Assembly (NCBI GenBank): GCA_017453045.1
Contig: JAFTKX010000014.1
Location: forward strand, 20,862 to 84,861
Length of the DNA: 64,000 nt
Source of the DNA: Clostridia bacterium
Lineage (GTDB): Bacteria; Bacillota; Clostridia; Christensenellales; Borkfalkiaceae
Direction: 5' to 3'
Part shown: positions 17,443 to 25,117 of the stretch, piece after piece
How positions within the stretch are numbered: position 1 is the stretch's first letter
Layout: the number at the start of each line of letters is the position of its first letter
Made by a program: the position numbers and the translations under genes
Notes under the pieces: model-generated
The model's input: only the letters and a program-made list of their open reading frames with translations
Databases searched by the model: none
Told to the model about the DNA's origin: nothing

Positions 17443-18336
17443 TTACCCCTTTAAGTTTTTGTAAATTACGCTTGCTAACCTTTCTTCGTTATTCTCGCCA
17501 ACGAAACTGTTATGAGGAGTTAGAACAACGTTTTCTAATTTCCACAGTTCGCTACTCTCCATAAGCGGTTCATTTTCAAAAACGTCTATTACCGCGCCGA
17601 AAAGTTTAGTATTTAATGCTTTTTCAAGCGCTTTTTCATTAACGATTGCTCCGCGAGCAATATTAACCAACACACTATCGTCTTTCATAGCAGAAAATCT
17701 ATGTTCATTGAACAAGTCTTTTGTTTTATCCGTAAGCGGTAGCGTTAAAACAACCACGTCGGCAACTTTTAAAACACAATCTATTTTATCTATCGAATAA
17801 ATCTTACCGAAAAGTTCGCTTTCACCGTCATACAAGTCCACACCAACTAAATTACAACCAAACGCCTTAAACCTTTTTGCACACTCGCATCCTACGTTTC
17901 CACAACCGACAACGGCAACCGTTTTCCCAAAAAGTTCTAATAAACCACGATGCTTTTCCCACACGTGTTTTTGTTGATTTTCGTAAAAAAATCGACCTTG
18001 TTTATATAACTGCAACACTCCACAAACGGCAAATTCCGCCATGGGAACACTATATACTCCACGTGCATTATAAACTTTAATCCCCTGCGCTTGAACGTAA
18101 TCCATAGGTACACGGTCAAACCCTGCGCTCGTCAGTTGGATGAACTTAAGCGAAGTAAATTCCCTTATGTCGTGATATAAAAATAGCCCGTTACAAACAA
18201 CCCCTTCCACCGTTTCGGGATCACACGGCAATTCGTCTTTTTCATTTTGCATAAAGACGGGAGAATACCCCATCTCCTTTATTTTATTTAATTGCGTATT
18301 GCCATTTTTCCACGCGCCAGTAACAAGCAATTTCAT
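17443..18336 (-). CDS. D-isomer-specific 2-hydroxyacid dehydrogenase
   Basis: The 297-residue enzyme has the NAD-binding 'VVGCGNVG' (GxGxxG, residues 144-149), catalytic Arg228 in 'NIARGAIV', Glu256 in 'FENEPL' and His275 in 'TPHNS'. It would reduce a 2-keto acid to the D-2-hydroxy acid or the reverse. The family is normally about 310-330 residues, so this is slightly short at the N-terminus. It overlaps the aldolase by four bases (ATGA) and precedes the AsnB-like gene, so the three act together. Confidence 0.88.
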   Translation of the reverse strand: MKLLVTGAWKNGNTQLNKIKEMGYSPVFMQNEKDELPCDPETVEGVVCNGLFLYHDIREFTSLKFIQLTSAGFDRVPMDYVQAQGIKVYNARGVYSVPMAEFAVCGVLQLYKQGRFFYENQQKHVWEKHRGLLELFGKTVAVVGCGNVGCECAKRFKAFGCNLVGVDLYDGESELFGKIYSIDKIDCVLKVADVVVLTLPLTDKTKDLFNEHRFSAMKDDSVLVNIARGAIVNEKALEKALNTKLFGAVIDVFENEPLMESSELWKLENVVLTPHNSFVGENNEERLASVIYKNLKG

Positions 18337-19175
18337 TGTTGTTTACCCATTTTTGAAACAATTTCATTTACCCTATTTTTAACGTGTTCCTGGTTCGAAA
18401 CAAAATCAATTTCGCCTTTTGCACAAAATTTTTCCAACTCTCTGATTTTGCCAAGTTCAACGTTAAAAATTTCGCTTATTTGCCCTAAATTTTCATAATT
18501 GCAACTGTTACAAAAACTTCTTGAAAGTATTGCGCTCGTAGAACCCAAACGGTAATGCTCTTTTATAACCATTTCGGAATTTAAAAGCCCTTTCCCAAGC
18601 GAAGCAATTCCGCCAAAGCCATACGGAATTCCCTTTGCCTTAAATTTTTTACACAAAGTTTCTACCAATCCGTTTGATAAAAGTTCAAACATAAACGACA
18701 TCCCATAACTAAGACTTAAATCATTAAGACCTATAAAGATTTCATCTATACCGTCAATTTCTAAAATGTCGTCTATAACGGCAACCGCTTCTGCAGTTTC
18801 TACTAACGGCATGGTTTTCGCCCTGCCACCAACAAGGTCGACGAAAATCTTTACTTCTTCTACCGTTTTAAAATACGGAAGCATTATAATGTCCGCCCCA
18901 CTTTCAACTATCGCGTCAATTTCTTCTTTTGAAGAAAGATTTCCTTCGCTTTTTTCATGAATTGGATTACAACGCACTAAAAGTTCTGCTTTTGATATAG
19001 CCTTTCGTATCGCTTTTACATCTTCTACAGTGTGATGATTTTGAACGGTATTCATTCCGCCTTGTCGAATATCTTTACCGATATATTCCATATCTACGAA
19101 AATCCTTTCCACGCCAAAATCTTCTACGATTCTCGCTATATCAACACTATTAGTTATGTACATTAGTTTTATCAT
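18333..19175 (-). CDS. HpcH/HpaI-type class II aldolase / citrate lyase family protein
   Basis: The roughly 280-residue protein has the TIM-barrel pattern of pyruvate-class aldolases: 'IFVDMEYIGKD' near the start, 'LVRCNP', 'ADIIMLPYFKTVEEV', 'MPLVETAEAV' (metal-binding Glu) and 'IFIGLNDLSLSYG'. Such enzymes join or split pyruvate and an aldehyde. The ATG at 19175 has AAGGAAG upstream; a longer frame reaches 19211 inside the sugar-transferase gene. The 3' end overlaps the dehydrogenase. The product is unknown, but a 2-keto acid passed to the dehydrogenase is likely. Confidence 0.82.
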   Translation of the reverse strand: MIKLMYITNSVDIARIVEDFGVERIFVDMEYIGKDIRQGGMNTVQNHHTVEDVKAIRKAISKAELLVRCNPIHEKSEGNLSSKEEIDAIVESGADIIMLPYFKTVEEVKIFVDLVGGRAKTMPLVETAEAVAVIDDILEIDGIDEIFIGLNDLSLSYGMSFMFELLSNGLVETLCKKFKAKGIPYGFGGIASLGKGLLNSEMVIKEHYRLGSTSAILSRSFCNSCNYENLGQISEIFNVELGKIRELEKFCAKGEIDFVSNQEHVKNRVNEIVSKMGKQQ

Positions 19176-19881
19176 TTTCCGCTTCCTTTTCGGTTTTTTC
19201 GTTATGATCAATATCTTGTAAGCCGTTATCGTCTCCGTCCGCTTTTTCGTCTTCTGTTACCGCCATTTCTGCAATAGGCGTCACAACCGTTGCTTTAGTG
19301 TTTTCATTATTCGCATTAGTAAACACCTTACCTACCGTCATGAATAAGATTCTAATATCTAGCCACAATGAGAGATGATCTATGTACCAAACGTTAAGAT
19401 TTATACGCTTATTCCACTCAACGTCTTTTCTCCCGTTCACTTGCGCCCAACCCGTAATCCCCGGCCTTACTTCAAACATACGCTTTTGCTCTGCGGTATA
19501 CTTGTCCCATTCCCAAGGGTGGTAGGTAAGCGGTGGGCGTGGTCCTACAAAACTCATATCCCCTTTTAACACCGAGAATAACTGCGGAATTTCATCCAAA
19601 CTTGTCTTTCTAAGAAATTTACCCACTTTAGTAACACGGGTATCGCCTTTACCCGAATACACCCCGCTTCCTGTCTGCTCAGCGCCAACACACATAGAAC
19701 GAAATTTTAAAATCTTAAAAACTCTTCCGTTTTTTCCTAAACGCTCTTGTTTAAAAATAACAGGTCCTTTAGAATCAATCTTAATCGCAACAGCAATAAT
19801 CAACATTGGGATTGCCGTCACGATCAATCCTAAAAGCGAAAAAATAATATCAAAAAATCTTTTAAAAAAATGCTTGTACAT
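19150..19881 (-). CDS. Undecaprenyl-phosphate sugar-1-phosphate transferase (initiating enzyme)
   Basis: A 243-residue monotopic phosphoglycosyl transferase. One N-terminal hydrophobic segment (about 8-30) is followed by the catalytic domain with 'GPVIFKQERLGKNG', 'ILKFRSM', the 'SLDEIPQL' Asp-Glu dyad, 'GPRPP' and 'RPGITGWAQVNGR'. It starts repeat-unit synthesis by moving a sugar-1-phosphate to undecaprenyl phosphate. The last ~45 residues are an unusual acidic, probably disordered tail. It is the first gene after the operon promoter, as in many capsule operons. Confidence 0.93.
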   Translation of the reverse strand: MYKHFFKRFFDIIFSLLGLIVTAIPMLIIAVAIKIDSKGPVIFKQERLGKNGRVFKILKFRSMCVGAEQTGSGVYSGKGDTRVTKVGKFLRKTSLDEIPQLFSVLKGDMSFVGPRPPLTYHPWEWDKYTAEQKRMFEVRPGITGWAQVNGRKDVEWNKRINLNVWYIDHLSLWLDIRILFMTVGKVFTNANNENTKATVVTPIAEMAVTEDEKADGDDNGLQDIDHNEKTEKEAENDKTNVHN

Positions 19882-19986
19882 TTTCTTCTCCCTATATCTT
19901 CTTGCGATACCCCTTATTTAGCATTTACGCCCAAAAGTACAGTCTTTATTTAGTGGACGTCGTGTGCATACACATACGCGTATTAT

Positions 19987-20015
19987 ATTATAACATACTA
20001 AACATACATAGTCAA
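19987..20015 (-). promoter_or_regulatory. Promoter of the polysaccharide operon
   Basis: On the minus strand TTGACT (20010-20015), a 17-base spacer and perfect TATAAT (19987-19992) form a near-consensus sigma-A promoter. It leaves a leader of about 100 bases before the sugar-transferase ATG, containing a short TGTGTATGCACAC-like inverted repeat. No other promoter this good is seen until the end of the operon. Confidence 0.8.
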
Positions 20016-20170
20016 CCCTAAAATCTTTTTTTTCTTGTTTTCGACGTTTTTATTTTTAAAAAATTTTTAAAAGGCACTTAAAAATCGTTGACATTATTTT
20101 TTTAATTTGGTATTATATGCGAGCAAACTTGGTTAGAAAAGTCCGTTTTTTAGCCGAGCAACTAAAAAAT

Positions 20171-20257
20171 GCGGTCATGGCGGAATTGGCAGACGCATAA
20201 GACTAAGGATCTTATGAGTAATTTCTCGTGCAGGTTCAAGTCCTGTTGACCGCACCA
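20171..20257 (+). tRNA. tRNA-Leu (anticodon AAG)
   Basis: The acceptor arms GCGGTCA and TGACCGC, a D-arm, a long class II variable arm (TGAGTAATTTCTCG) and a T-arm with GTTCAAG are all present, with encoded CCA. The anticodon stem TAAGA/TCTTA encloses the loop CTAAGGA, which gives anticodon AAG reading CTT leucine codons. It lies on the plus strand, opposite to the polysaccharide operon. Confidence 0.93.
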
Positions 20258-20259
20258 AA

Positions 20260-20298
20260 CAAAAGGCAAACTCTTTCTGAGTTTGCCTTTTGTTTTGC
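20260..20298 (+). terminator. Terminator of tRNA-Leu
   Basis: AAAGGCAAACTC and GAGTTTGCCTTT form a perfect 12-base-pair stem with a five-base loop followed by TGTTTT, three bases after the tRNA CCA end. Confidence 0.85.
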
Positions 20299-20309
20299 AA
20301 AAACTTAAA

Positions 20310-20533
20310 AACAGGACTTGAACGGGTAGGCAGTCATAAACTAACGGTTACTTTTTGTTTTTGAAAGAAGTTTACGACCAAACAACCGATGAAACGGTTG
20401 TTTGCTACCCTGTTCGCGATAGTGAGTAACAGAATTTTAAACGAACGAGTTGAAAAGCCTGCGCGTGCGAAGGCGAGCAAATTAAAAACGAGAACAAAAC
20501 TAAATACGAACGGAACAGAGTCCTGTTGACCGC
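20310..20533. repeat. tRNA-Leu-derived fragments downstream of the tRNA
   Basis: Two pieces of the tRNA T-arm/acceptor recur here: AACAGGACTTGAAC at 20310-20323 is the reverse complement of 20234-20247, and AGTCCTGTTGACCGC at 20519-20533 is a 15-base direct copy of 20239-20253. Between them is a hairpin AAACAACCG/CGGTTGTTT (20380-20403). This 20258-20594 stretch has no gene I can support. Confidence 0.7.
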
Positions 20534-20594
20534 GCTAGATAACCCGAGAAATTTAAAAGTTTCCTTTCAAAAGCAAGTTAAAACACGGCGTTTG

Positions 20595-20623
20595 TTGACA
20601 GCCTTTACTTTTTGTGTTAAAAT
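20595..20623 (+). promoter_or_regulatory. Sigma-A promoter of the 470-aa gene
   Basis: A perfect TTGACA (20595-20600), a 17-base spacer and TAAAAT (20618-20623) place the transcription start near 20630. That rules out the GTG at 20614 as the start codon and supports the ATG at 20653. Confidence 0.75.
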
Positions 20624-20652
20624 TTTTTCATTACAATTTAGCGAGAATAAAA

Positions 20653-22065
20653 ATGAAGTGGACTGAAGCAAACTTACCTGCCTTTTCAAACGACGACGGC
20701 ATAGAAATTTATTTAGACGAAAACTACCAAAAAGGTTGGTGGCAATCTTGCCCCGACTTTAAATATCTTTACGTCCACGACAAAACCGCCAAAGATACGG
20801 GCGTAAAAAACTGTATCACTATGTTCAAAGACGGTTACGAAGAAGGCTATTTTATTTGCGAAAAGAATTTTTTAATTTGCGACGAACACGAATTTTCGGC
20901 TTACGATACTTACCTTAACGTTTTGGAATTTGGGCTTGACGACTGCGCAGAAAGTAGCGTTAATCACCTTATAGACTACCTTTTTGAATTTGCGCGCTAT
21001 ATGGGCGTTAAGTTTATAAAAATTTCCACAAAAGAAGATTTTAGTAATTTTTATCAACTCATATCCTCTTACGCAAGCGCAAAAGAAAACGACTGCATAA
21101 TTTTGAAAGTCAATAGTCCTATAGAATACGAAGACTTAAAGCATTTGAAATCGTACGCTGACGACGGTATAACGTTTGAACAACTTTGCTTTTTATGGTC
21201 GAGAAGATTTACGTTAGAACGTAGGCAATGCCACCTTAAAATCGGCGACGACCTTTTGGCTGTAGACAGAAAAACAGGCAAAATAACTTTTCCCAACTTC
21301 GTTAAAAACGACTGCGCTCTGCCACTTATTTTAGACGACGAAAACTGCGGTTTAATTGCGTTTTTAACCGCCGATTTTAACCTTGCAAAAGAACGCGGAC
21401 TTACCGTTGGATTGCAAATTGCCGATCTTCCTTACAGTTTTGCCCTTTTAGGAAATGAAAAATTACTCGTTTTTAACGATATAACGCTATCTAAAGACGT
21501 CTTTGATATTCTTTACAAAATGGAATCGTTTTTCGGGGTTAAAAAATACTCCTTTTATAACGTAAGTTTGGTTAAAAATTCGTTGTGGCAAGGGTATTCG
21601 TTTTCCCATCGCGACTTGTCCGCCGAAACACAAAACGCGAGAATTTGTTTAGACTTAGACGGCTACACCCTTTATCCACCAAAAAGCGCAATATCTTCTT
21701 ATAAAGAATTCAACGAAAAGTTAAACGGTTTAACAGAATTTGGCATTGCTATTGAAAGCAACGACAGACCGTTTAAAACTCTGTCCGCCACGATAAATAA
21801 GGACAAATTTGAGTTTTTATTAGTAAACGACGATAAGACCGAAAAACGCCTGTCCATAGCAAAAGAAAAGTTTTTAAAAACTCTTAAAAACGCTTGTTTT
21901 TTCAACTGGAAAAAGGTTTATAAAAAACCAGTTTCGGCGTCCAATTTCGTTTGGGCTATCGTTTTAAAGTTCGGGCAAGACTGTCTAACTTATCAAGGCG
22001 CTAACGACGTTCCGAAAATTTGGAAATACCTTTTAAACGAACTTTTATTGTTAATAAACGAATAA
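20653..22065 (+). CDS. Protein of unknown function, 470 aa
   Basis: I do not recognise this protein. It is soluble, with no signal peptide or membrane segment, and Asp/Lys/Phe rich. The N-terminal part (about 1-160) is acidic and aromatic with 'GWWQSCPDFKYLYV'. A middle part (about 160-310) contains 'LWSRRFTLERRQC'. The C-terminal part (about 320-470) has evenly spaced beta-type segments ending 'FVWAIVLKFGQDCLTYQGANDVPKIW', shortened here to its pattern W-x(n)-G-N-x-P-x-x-W, which recalls a small domain of clostridial hypothetical proteins. It is a single-gene unit between the tRNA and a membrane-protein gene. The ATG at 20653 is preferred because the promoter overlaps the earlier GTG. Confidence 0.7.
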   Translation: MKWTEANLPAFSNDDGIEIYLDENYQKGWWQSCPDFKYLYVHDKTAKDTGVKNCITMFKDGYEEGYFICEKNFLICDEHEFSAYDTYLNVLEFGLDDCAESSVNHLIDYLFEFARYMGVKFIKISTKEDFSNFYQLISSYASAKENDCIILKVNSPIEYEDLKHLKSYADDGITFEQLCFLWSRRFTLERRQCHLKIGDDLLAVDRKTGKITFPNFVKNDCALPLILDDENCGLIAFLTADFNLAKERGLTVGLQIADLPYSFALLGNEKLLVFNDITLSKDVFDILYKMESFFGVKKYSFYNVSLVKNSLWQGYSFSHRDLSAETQNARICLDLDGYTLYPPKSAISSYKEFNEKLNGLTEFGIAIESNDRPFKTLSATINKDKFEFLLVNDDKTEKRLSIAKEKFLKTLKNACFFNWKKVYKKPVSASNFVWAIVLKFGQDCLTYQGANDVPKIWKYLLNELLLLINE

Positions 22066-22176
22066 AAGTTACTCTATAAGTCGATTATTATTCGTTTTGA
22101 AATTAAAACAACATAAAGTTGCTTTATGAAAAATTGTTGAAATTTTTTCAATTAGCGTCTTTTTGAACTTTTCCTT

Positions 22177-22205
22177 TTGACTTTAATTTGGAAATGATAT
22201 ATAAT
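22177..22205 (+). promoter_or_regulatory. Sigma-A promoter upstream of the 235-aa membrane protein
   Basis: TTGACT (22177-22182), a 17-base spacer and perfect TATAAT (22200-22205) lie about 45 bases upstream of the ATG at 22249. Confidence 0.75.
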
Positions 22206-22248
22206 AAGTCTATATATAGTACAGTTATAGAATTACAAGGACAATGAT

Positions 22249-22956
22249 ATGAGCAAAGAAAAAGAAAACGTAACAACTAACAAACCCGAACAACCCAAAG
22301 ACGACGGGGTGAATTTTTATCCCGATTTAGCGTTTAACAAAAAAGAGAGAAAAAAGACTTTAGTTCTCTCTATAATTTTATGTATCTTTTTAGGCGGTAT
22401 GGGCGTTACTGTGTTTATCCCGGGTTTGCAAAACGCAGACAATCCTATGGGTTGGATTTCGGGCGCTTTAATGCTCTTTTTGCTTATCTTTTGCATAAGC
22501 ATTATCCCCGGAGCGTTCAAGCAATACCCCGTTAAAGACGAACCTATTGTAACCGTTACTTCAAAAGAAATTACGATTATGGGCGTAACCTACAAACATG
22601 CCGACGTAAAAAACGTAAGACTTACGATAACCGTAGGCGCAGTTGGCAACAAGGCTGAAAACGAGAAATTTCTCGACTCGCTCGTTGACAAAGAACCGCC
22701 TGCTAACGTAACTGCTAACCTTGATTTCGTCGTCCCCGATAAAAAGGGTAAACTTACTACGGTATATACCACCGTGCGCGACGGATACGAAGCGCTCGTT
22801 GCCCTTTACAAAGCAGGTTTTAAGCACTACTCTATCGTATATTCGCTTAAGAAACTTGCGAGAAAATCGACTTATTCGATAGGTAATACCAAAACGAGCG
22901 ACGGAAAACCGCTTTCCGAACTCTCTAAAAAAGAAAGAAAAAAGCAATTATTTTAA
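22249..22956 (+). CDS. Two-helix membrane protein of unknown function
   Basis: The 235-residue protein has a charged N-terminal tail (about 1-35), two membrane segments (about 39-60 and 68-88), then a beta-rich domain (about 95-200) with 'VTVTSKEITIMGVTY', resembling a bacterial pleckstrin-like fold, and a basic C-terminus ending in repeated KKERKK-type motifs. I cannot name the family. It probably forms one transcript with the hydrolase that follows after 36 bases. A shortened AAGGA-type site precedes the ATG. Confidence 0.7.
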   Translation: MSKEKENVTTNKPEQPKDDGVNFYPDLAFNKKERKKTLVLSIILCIFLGGMGVTVFIPGLQNADNPMGWISGALMLFLLIFCISIIPGAFKQYPVKDEPIVTVTSKEITIMGVTYKHADVKNVRLTITVGAVGNKAENEKFLDSLVDKEPPANVTANLDFVVPDKKGKLTTVYTTVRDGYEALVALYKAGFKHYSIVYSLKKLARKSTYSIGNTKTSDGKPLSELSKKERKKQLF

Positions 22957-22992
22957 GGAGAAGGCTCGCAGAAAGCGAGCCTTAAAATTTTT
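22955..22992 (+). promoter_or_regulatory. Hairpin-bridged ribosome binding site of the hydrolase gene
   Basis: AAGGAG (22955-22960) overlaps the stop codon of the upstream gene. It is followed at once by the perfect stem AAGGCTCGC (22961-22969) / GCGAGCCTT (22975-22983), then nine A/T bases and the ATG. In the linear sequence the site is too far (32 bases) from the start, but with the hairpin folded the spacing is nine. The same hairpin could instead act as a weak terminator. Confidence 0.45.
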
Positions 22993-23937
22993 ATGATTTT
23001 TTATATTTTGGGCGGTATCGTAGCCTTTTTACTGATTGCAATAACGATACTTTTGGTTTATTGTTATATGCACGTTTTTTACTCAAAACCCAGAAAGCCA
23101 CTAAAAGCCGACGAGTACGACATAGTAACGGGTGGCGAATACGACAAGCATTACGACCAACTTTTAACTTGGGCAAAACAAACGAGAGAAACCCCGCACG
23201 AAGACGTTGAAATTAAGTCTTTTGACGGACTAACCTTACGCGGAAAATATTACGAATATAAAAAAGGCGCGCCCGTTGAAATTATGTTTAACGGCTACCG
23301 CGGTAACGCAGAAAGGGATATGGCAGGCGGAGTTGAAAGATGTTTTTTACTTAAACGAAACGCTCTCGTCGTAAATCAGCGTTCTTGTGGCGCAAGCGAC
23401 GGAAAAACCGCGACTTTCGGCATAAACGAAAGTAAAGACTGCTTAAAATGGATAGATTTTGCAATTCATAAATTTGGAAAAGACGTAAAACTTATTATAA
23501 CGGGCATTTCAATGGGCGGAACTACGGTTTTGATTACCGCAGGACAAAAACTTCCCCAAAACGTTTGGTACGCGCTTGCAGACTGTCCGTTTACTTCGGC
23601 AAAAGATATCATATCAAAAGTAATAAAAGATATGGGGCTTCCACCAAAACTTTTGTATCCGTTTATAAAACTCTCGGCAAAACTTTTTGGAAAGTTCAAT
23701 TTAGACGAAGATTCTCCGATTGAAGCAGTAAAACGAGCAACTATACCCGTAATAATTTTACACGGCGATAAAGACGATTACGTTCCTTATGAAATGGGTA
23801 AAAACCTATATGAAACGTGCGCGAGCAAAAAGGCGTTTTTTTGTTCTAAAGGCGCTGTGCACGGGCTTGCTTTCCCCGAGAACAAAGAAGATTATATAAA
23901 AGCAATTCAAGACTTTGAGAGTTCTTTAGCAGAATAA
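22993..23937 (+). CDS. Membrane-anchored alpha/beta hydrolase
   Basis: The 314-residue protein has an N-terminal membrane segment (about 2-28) and an alpha/beta hydrolase domain. The nucleophile is Ser173 in 'GISMGG', the acid Asp261 in 'HGDKDDYVP' and the base His290 in 'GAVHG'. The oxyanion region is 'FNGYRGN' (about 99-105). The closest general type is the BEM46/YqkD-like serine hydrolase with the catalytic domain held at the membrane. The substrate is unknown. It is the second gene of a two-gene unit and ends at a strong terminator. Confidence 0.85.
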   Translation: MIFYILGGIVAFLLIAITILLVYCYMHVFYSKPRKPLKADEYDIVTGGEYDKHYDQLLTWAKQTRETPHEDVEIKSFDGLTLRGKYYEYKKGAPVEIMFNGYRGNAERDMAGGVERCFLLKRNALVVNQRSCGASDGKTATFGINESKDCLKWIDFAIHKFGKDVKLIITGISMGGTTVLITAGQKLPQNVWYALADCPFTSAKDIISKVIKDMGLPPKLLYPFIKLSAKLFGKFNLDEDSPIEAVKRATIPVIILHGDKDDYVPYEMGKNLYETCASKKAFFCSKGAVHGLAFPENKEDYIKAIQDFESSLAE

Positions 23938-23946
23938 TTTTAATAC

Positions 23947-23985
23947 AAAAGCGGGGCGATAAGTTGATTATCGCCCCGCTTTTTG
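23947..23985. terminator. Strong bidirectional terminator
   Basis: AAAAGCGGGGCGATAA pairs with TTATCGCCCCGCTTTT across a five-base loop, followed by a T run. It stops the hydrolase transcript and, read on the other strand, that of MntP. It resembles the hairpin at 2336-2384. Confidence 0.88.
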
Positions 23986-24042
23986 TTTTTTACTTCATCA
24001 TAACGCATACCTTATTTTTGGCAAATTATGGCATAGCATTTT

Positions 24043-24618
24043 TTAAATTATCCCTGTAATAAATATTTCAATCCCTATAAGTATCAATATTATTCCGCCG
24101 AAAATCGTAGCCTTATTTGAAAATTTCGTACCGAAATTTTTACCAAGTTCAACCCCCAAAAGACAACAAGCAAATGTTACGACGGCTATAATAGACACGC
24201 AAACTACTGCGTGTAGAAAAACGTACTCTGCTATAGTAAACCCTACCGAAAGAGCGTCGATAGAAGTTGCAACGCCTTGCAAAATTATCGCCTTAAAACA
24301 AAGATTTTTGCACCCTTCTTCTTCGCATGGTTTAAGCCCGTCTACAATCATTTTTATTCCTAAAAATAAAAGTAGCGCAAGCGCGATATACGGAATAAAC
24401 TTTTGAAAAAATGAAAACTGTTCAATTAGCGTATGTACGCATATCCATCCGATAAGTGGCATTGCGCCCTGAAACAAACCGAACGTTCCCGCAATAAATA
24501 CGTGCTTTTTTCTGGACATTTTAGGCTCGGCAAGTCCGTTTGCAAGCGAAACCGAAAAAGCGTCGGACGCAAGCCCAAGCCCTATTAAAAAACTGTTAAA
24601 GAAAAATAGAAAATTCAT
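24043..24618 (-). CDS. mntP: Manganese efflux pump MntP
   Basis: A 191-residue, six-segment membrane protein made of two related halves. The first has 'LGLASDAFSVSLANGL' (about 14-29) and the second 'GVATSIDALSVGF' (about 115-127); the Asp residues in these repeats are the metal-binding ones of MntP. It exports Mn2+ from the cytoplasm. The start has a GAGGGG site. I looked for a yybP-ykoY manganese riboswitch ahead of it and saw none; the leader is only about 30 bases. Confidence 0.92.
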   Translation of the reverse strand: MNFLFFFNSFLIGLGLASDAFSVSLANGLAEPKMSRKKHVFIAGTFGLFQGAMPLIGWICVHTLIEQFSFFQKFIPYIALALLLFLGIKMIVDGLKPCEEEGCKNLCFKAIILQGVATSIDALSVGFTIAEYVFLHAVVCVSIIAVVTFACCLLGVELGKNFGTKFSNKATIFGGIILILIGIEIFITGII

Positions 24619-24643
24619 ACCTACCCCTCGTCTACGGCTTTCT

Positions 24644-24672
24644 ATTTTACTATATTATATAAAAAAAAGCAA
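24644..24672 (-). promoter_or_regulatory. Promoter of mntP
   Basis: On the minus strand TTGCTT (24667-24672), a 17-base spacer and TAAAAT (24644-24649) lie about 25 bases upstream of the mntP ATG. Confidence 0.55.
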
Positions 24673-24776
24673 GAAAATACATTTTAAAGATGATAATATA
24701 ATTTATAGCCTATCTAATTTTATAATATTTCTTTTAATTACGTAGTCTTTTTTACGTTTCTATAATACGGCATATT

Positions 24777-24823
24777 GCACAGCGTGCCTTTTGCTAATCA
24801 AAAGTTGCACGTTGTGCTATCAT
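24777..24823 (+). promoter_or_regulatory. Paired GCAC-N3-GTGC operators and extended -10 of the XRE gene
   Basis: Two 11-base palindromes, GCACAGCGTGC (24777-24787) and GCACGTTGTGC (24807-24817), lie 30 bases apart centre to centre, and an inner CTTTTG/CAAAAG pair joins them into a longer inverted repeat. The second runs into TGCTATCAT (24815-24823), a good extended -10 element. Its transcription start would fall at or next to the ATG at 24830, so the mRNA may be leaderless. The layout suggests autorepression by the XRE protein. Confidence 0.55.
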
Positions 24824-24829
24824 TTAGAT

Positions 24830-25039
24830 ATGATAAAGATTGAAGATATTCAAAAAAGATTGCGCGAAGCAATACAATACGGAACGATCTCCCAAAAAGA
24901 ACTTGCTCAAAAATTAGGCGTCAACCCGTCTACCATAAGCAAATATATGCGTCTTGACAAATATCCGTCGCTTGACACGTTTGCTAATATTTGCGAGATT
25001 TTAGACGTTTCCGCAGACGATATTTTAGGTTTAAAATAA
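24830..25039 (+). CDS. XRE/Cro-CI family transcriptional regulator
   Basis: A 69-residue protein that is almost entirely one helix-turn-helix domain: 'ISQKELAQKLGVNPSTISKYM' shortened to its core helices at about residues 20-40, followed by 'YPSLDTFANICEILDVSADDILGL', the typical end of single-domain XRE regulators. The ATG at 24830 is chosen over an upstream TTG at 24791 because the latter lies within the operator region. No second domain for ligand sensing is present. It likely controls its own promoter through the palindromes upstream. Confidence 0.88.
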   Translation: MIKIEDIQKRLREAIQYGTISQKELAQKLGVNPSTISKYMRLDKYPSLDTFANICEILDVSADDILGLK

Positions 25040-25082
25040 CTCGTTAAAAAGATTTAATCCTTATTTTAACGCCCGTATATGC

Positions 25083-25115
25083 AAAAACTCGGCTTAAAAA
25101 GCCGAGTTTTATTAT
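25083..25115 (+). terminator. Terminator between the XRE and ribbon-helix-helix genes
   Basis: AAAACTCGGCTT and AGCCGAGTTTT form a stem with a short A loop, then ATTATTTTT. It serves the XRE gene and may also stop the convergent SPFH operon. Confidence 0.8.
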
Positions 25116-25117
25116 TT

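Noticed and set aside
20614..20652. GTG start 13 codons upstream for the 470-aa gene
   Set aside because: It lies inside the TTGACA-17-TAAAAT promoter, upstream of the likely transcription start.
22961..22983. Ordinary terminator between the membrane protein and hydrolase genes
   Set aside because: The stem is good but is followed by AAAA before the T run, there is no other promoter for the hydrolase, and its position explains the ribosome-site spacing better. It is not excluded.
24619..24776. yybP-ykoY manganese riboswitch ahead of mntP
   Set aside because: The leader is short and AT-rich and I see none of the conserved riboswitch segments.
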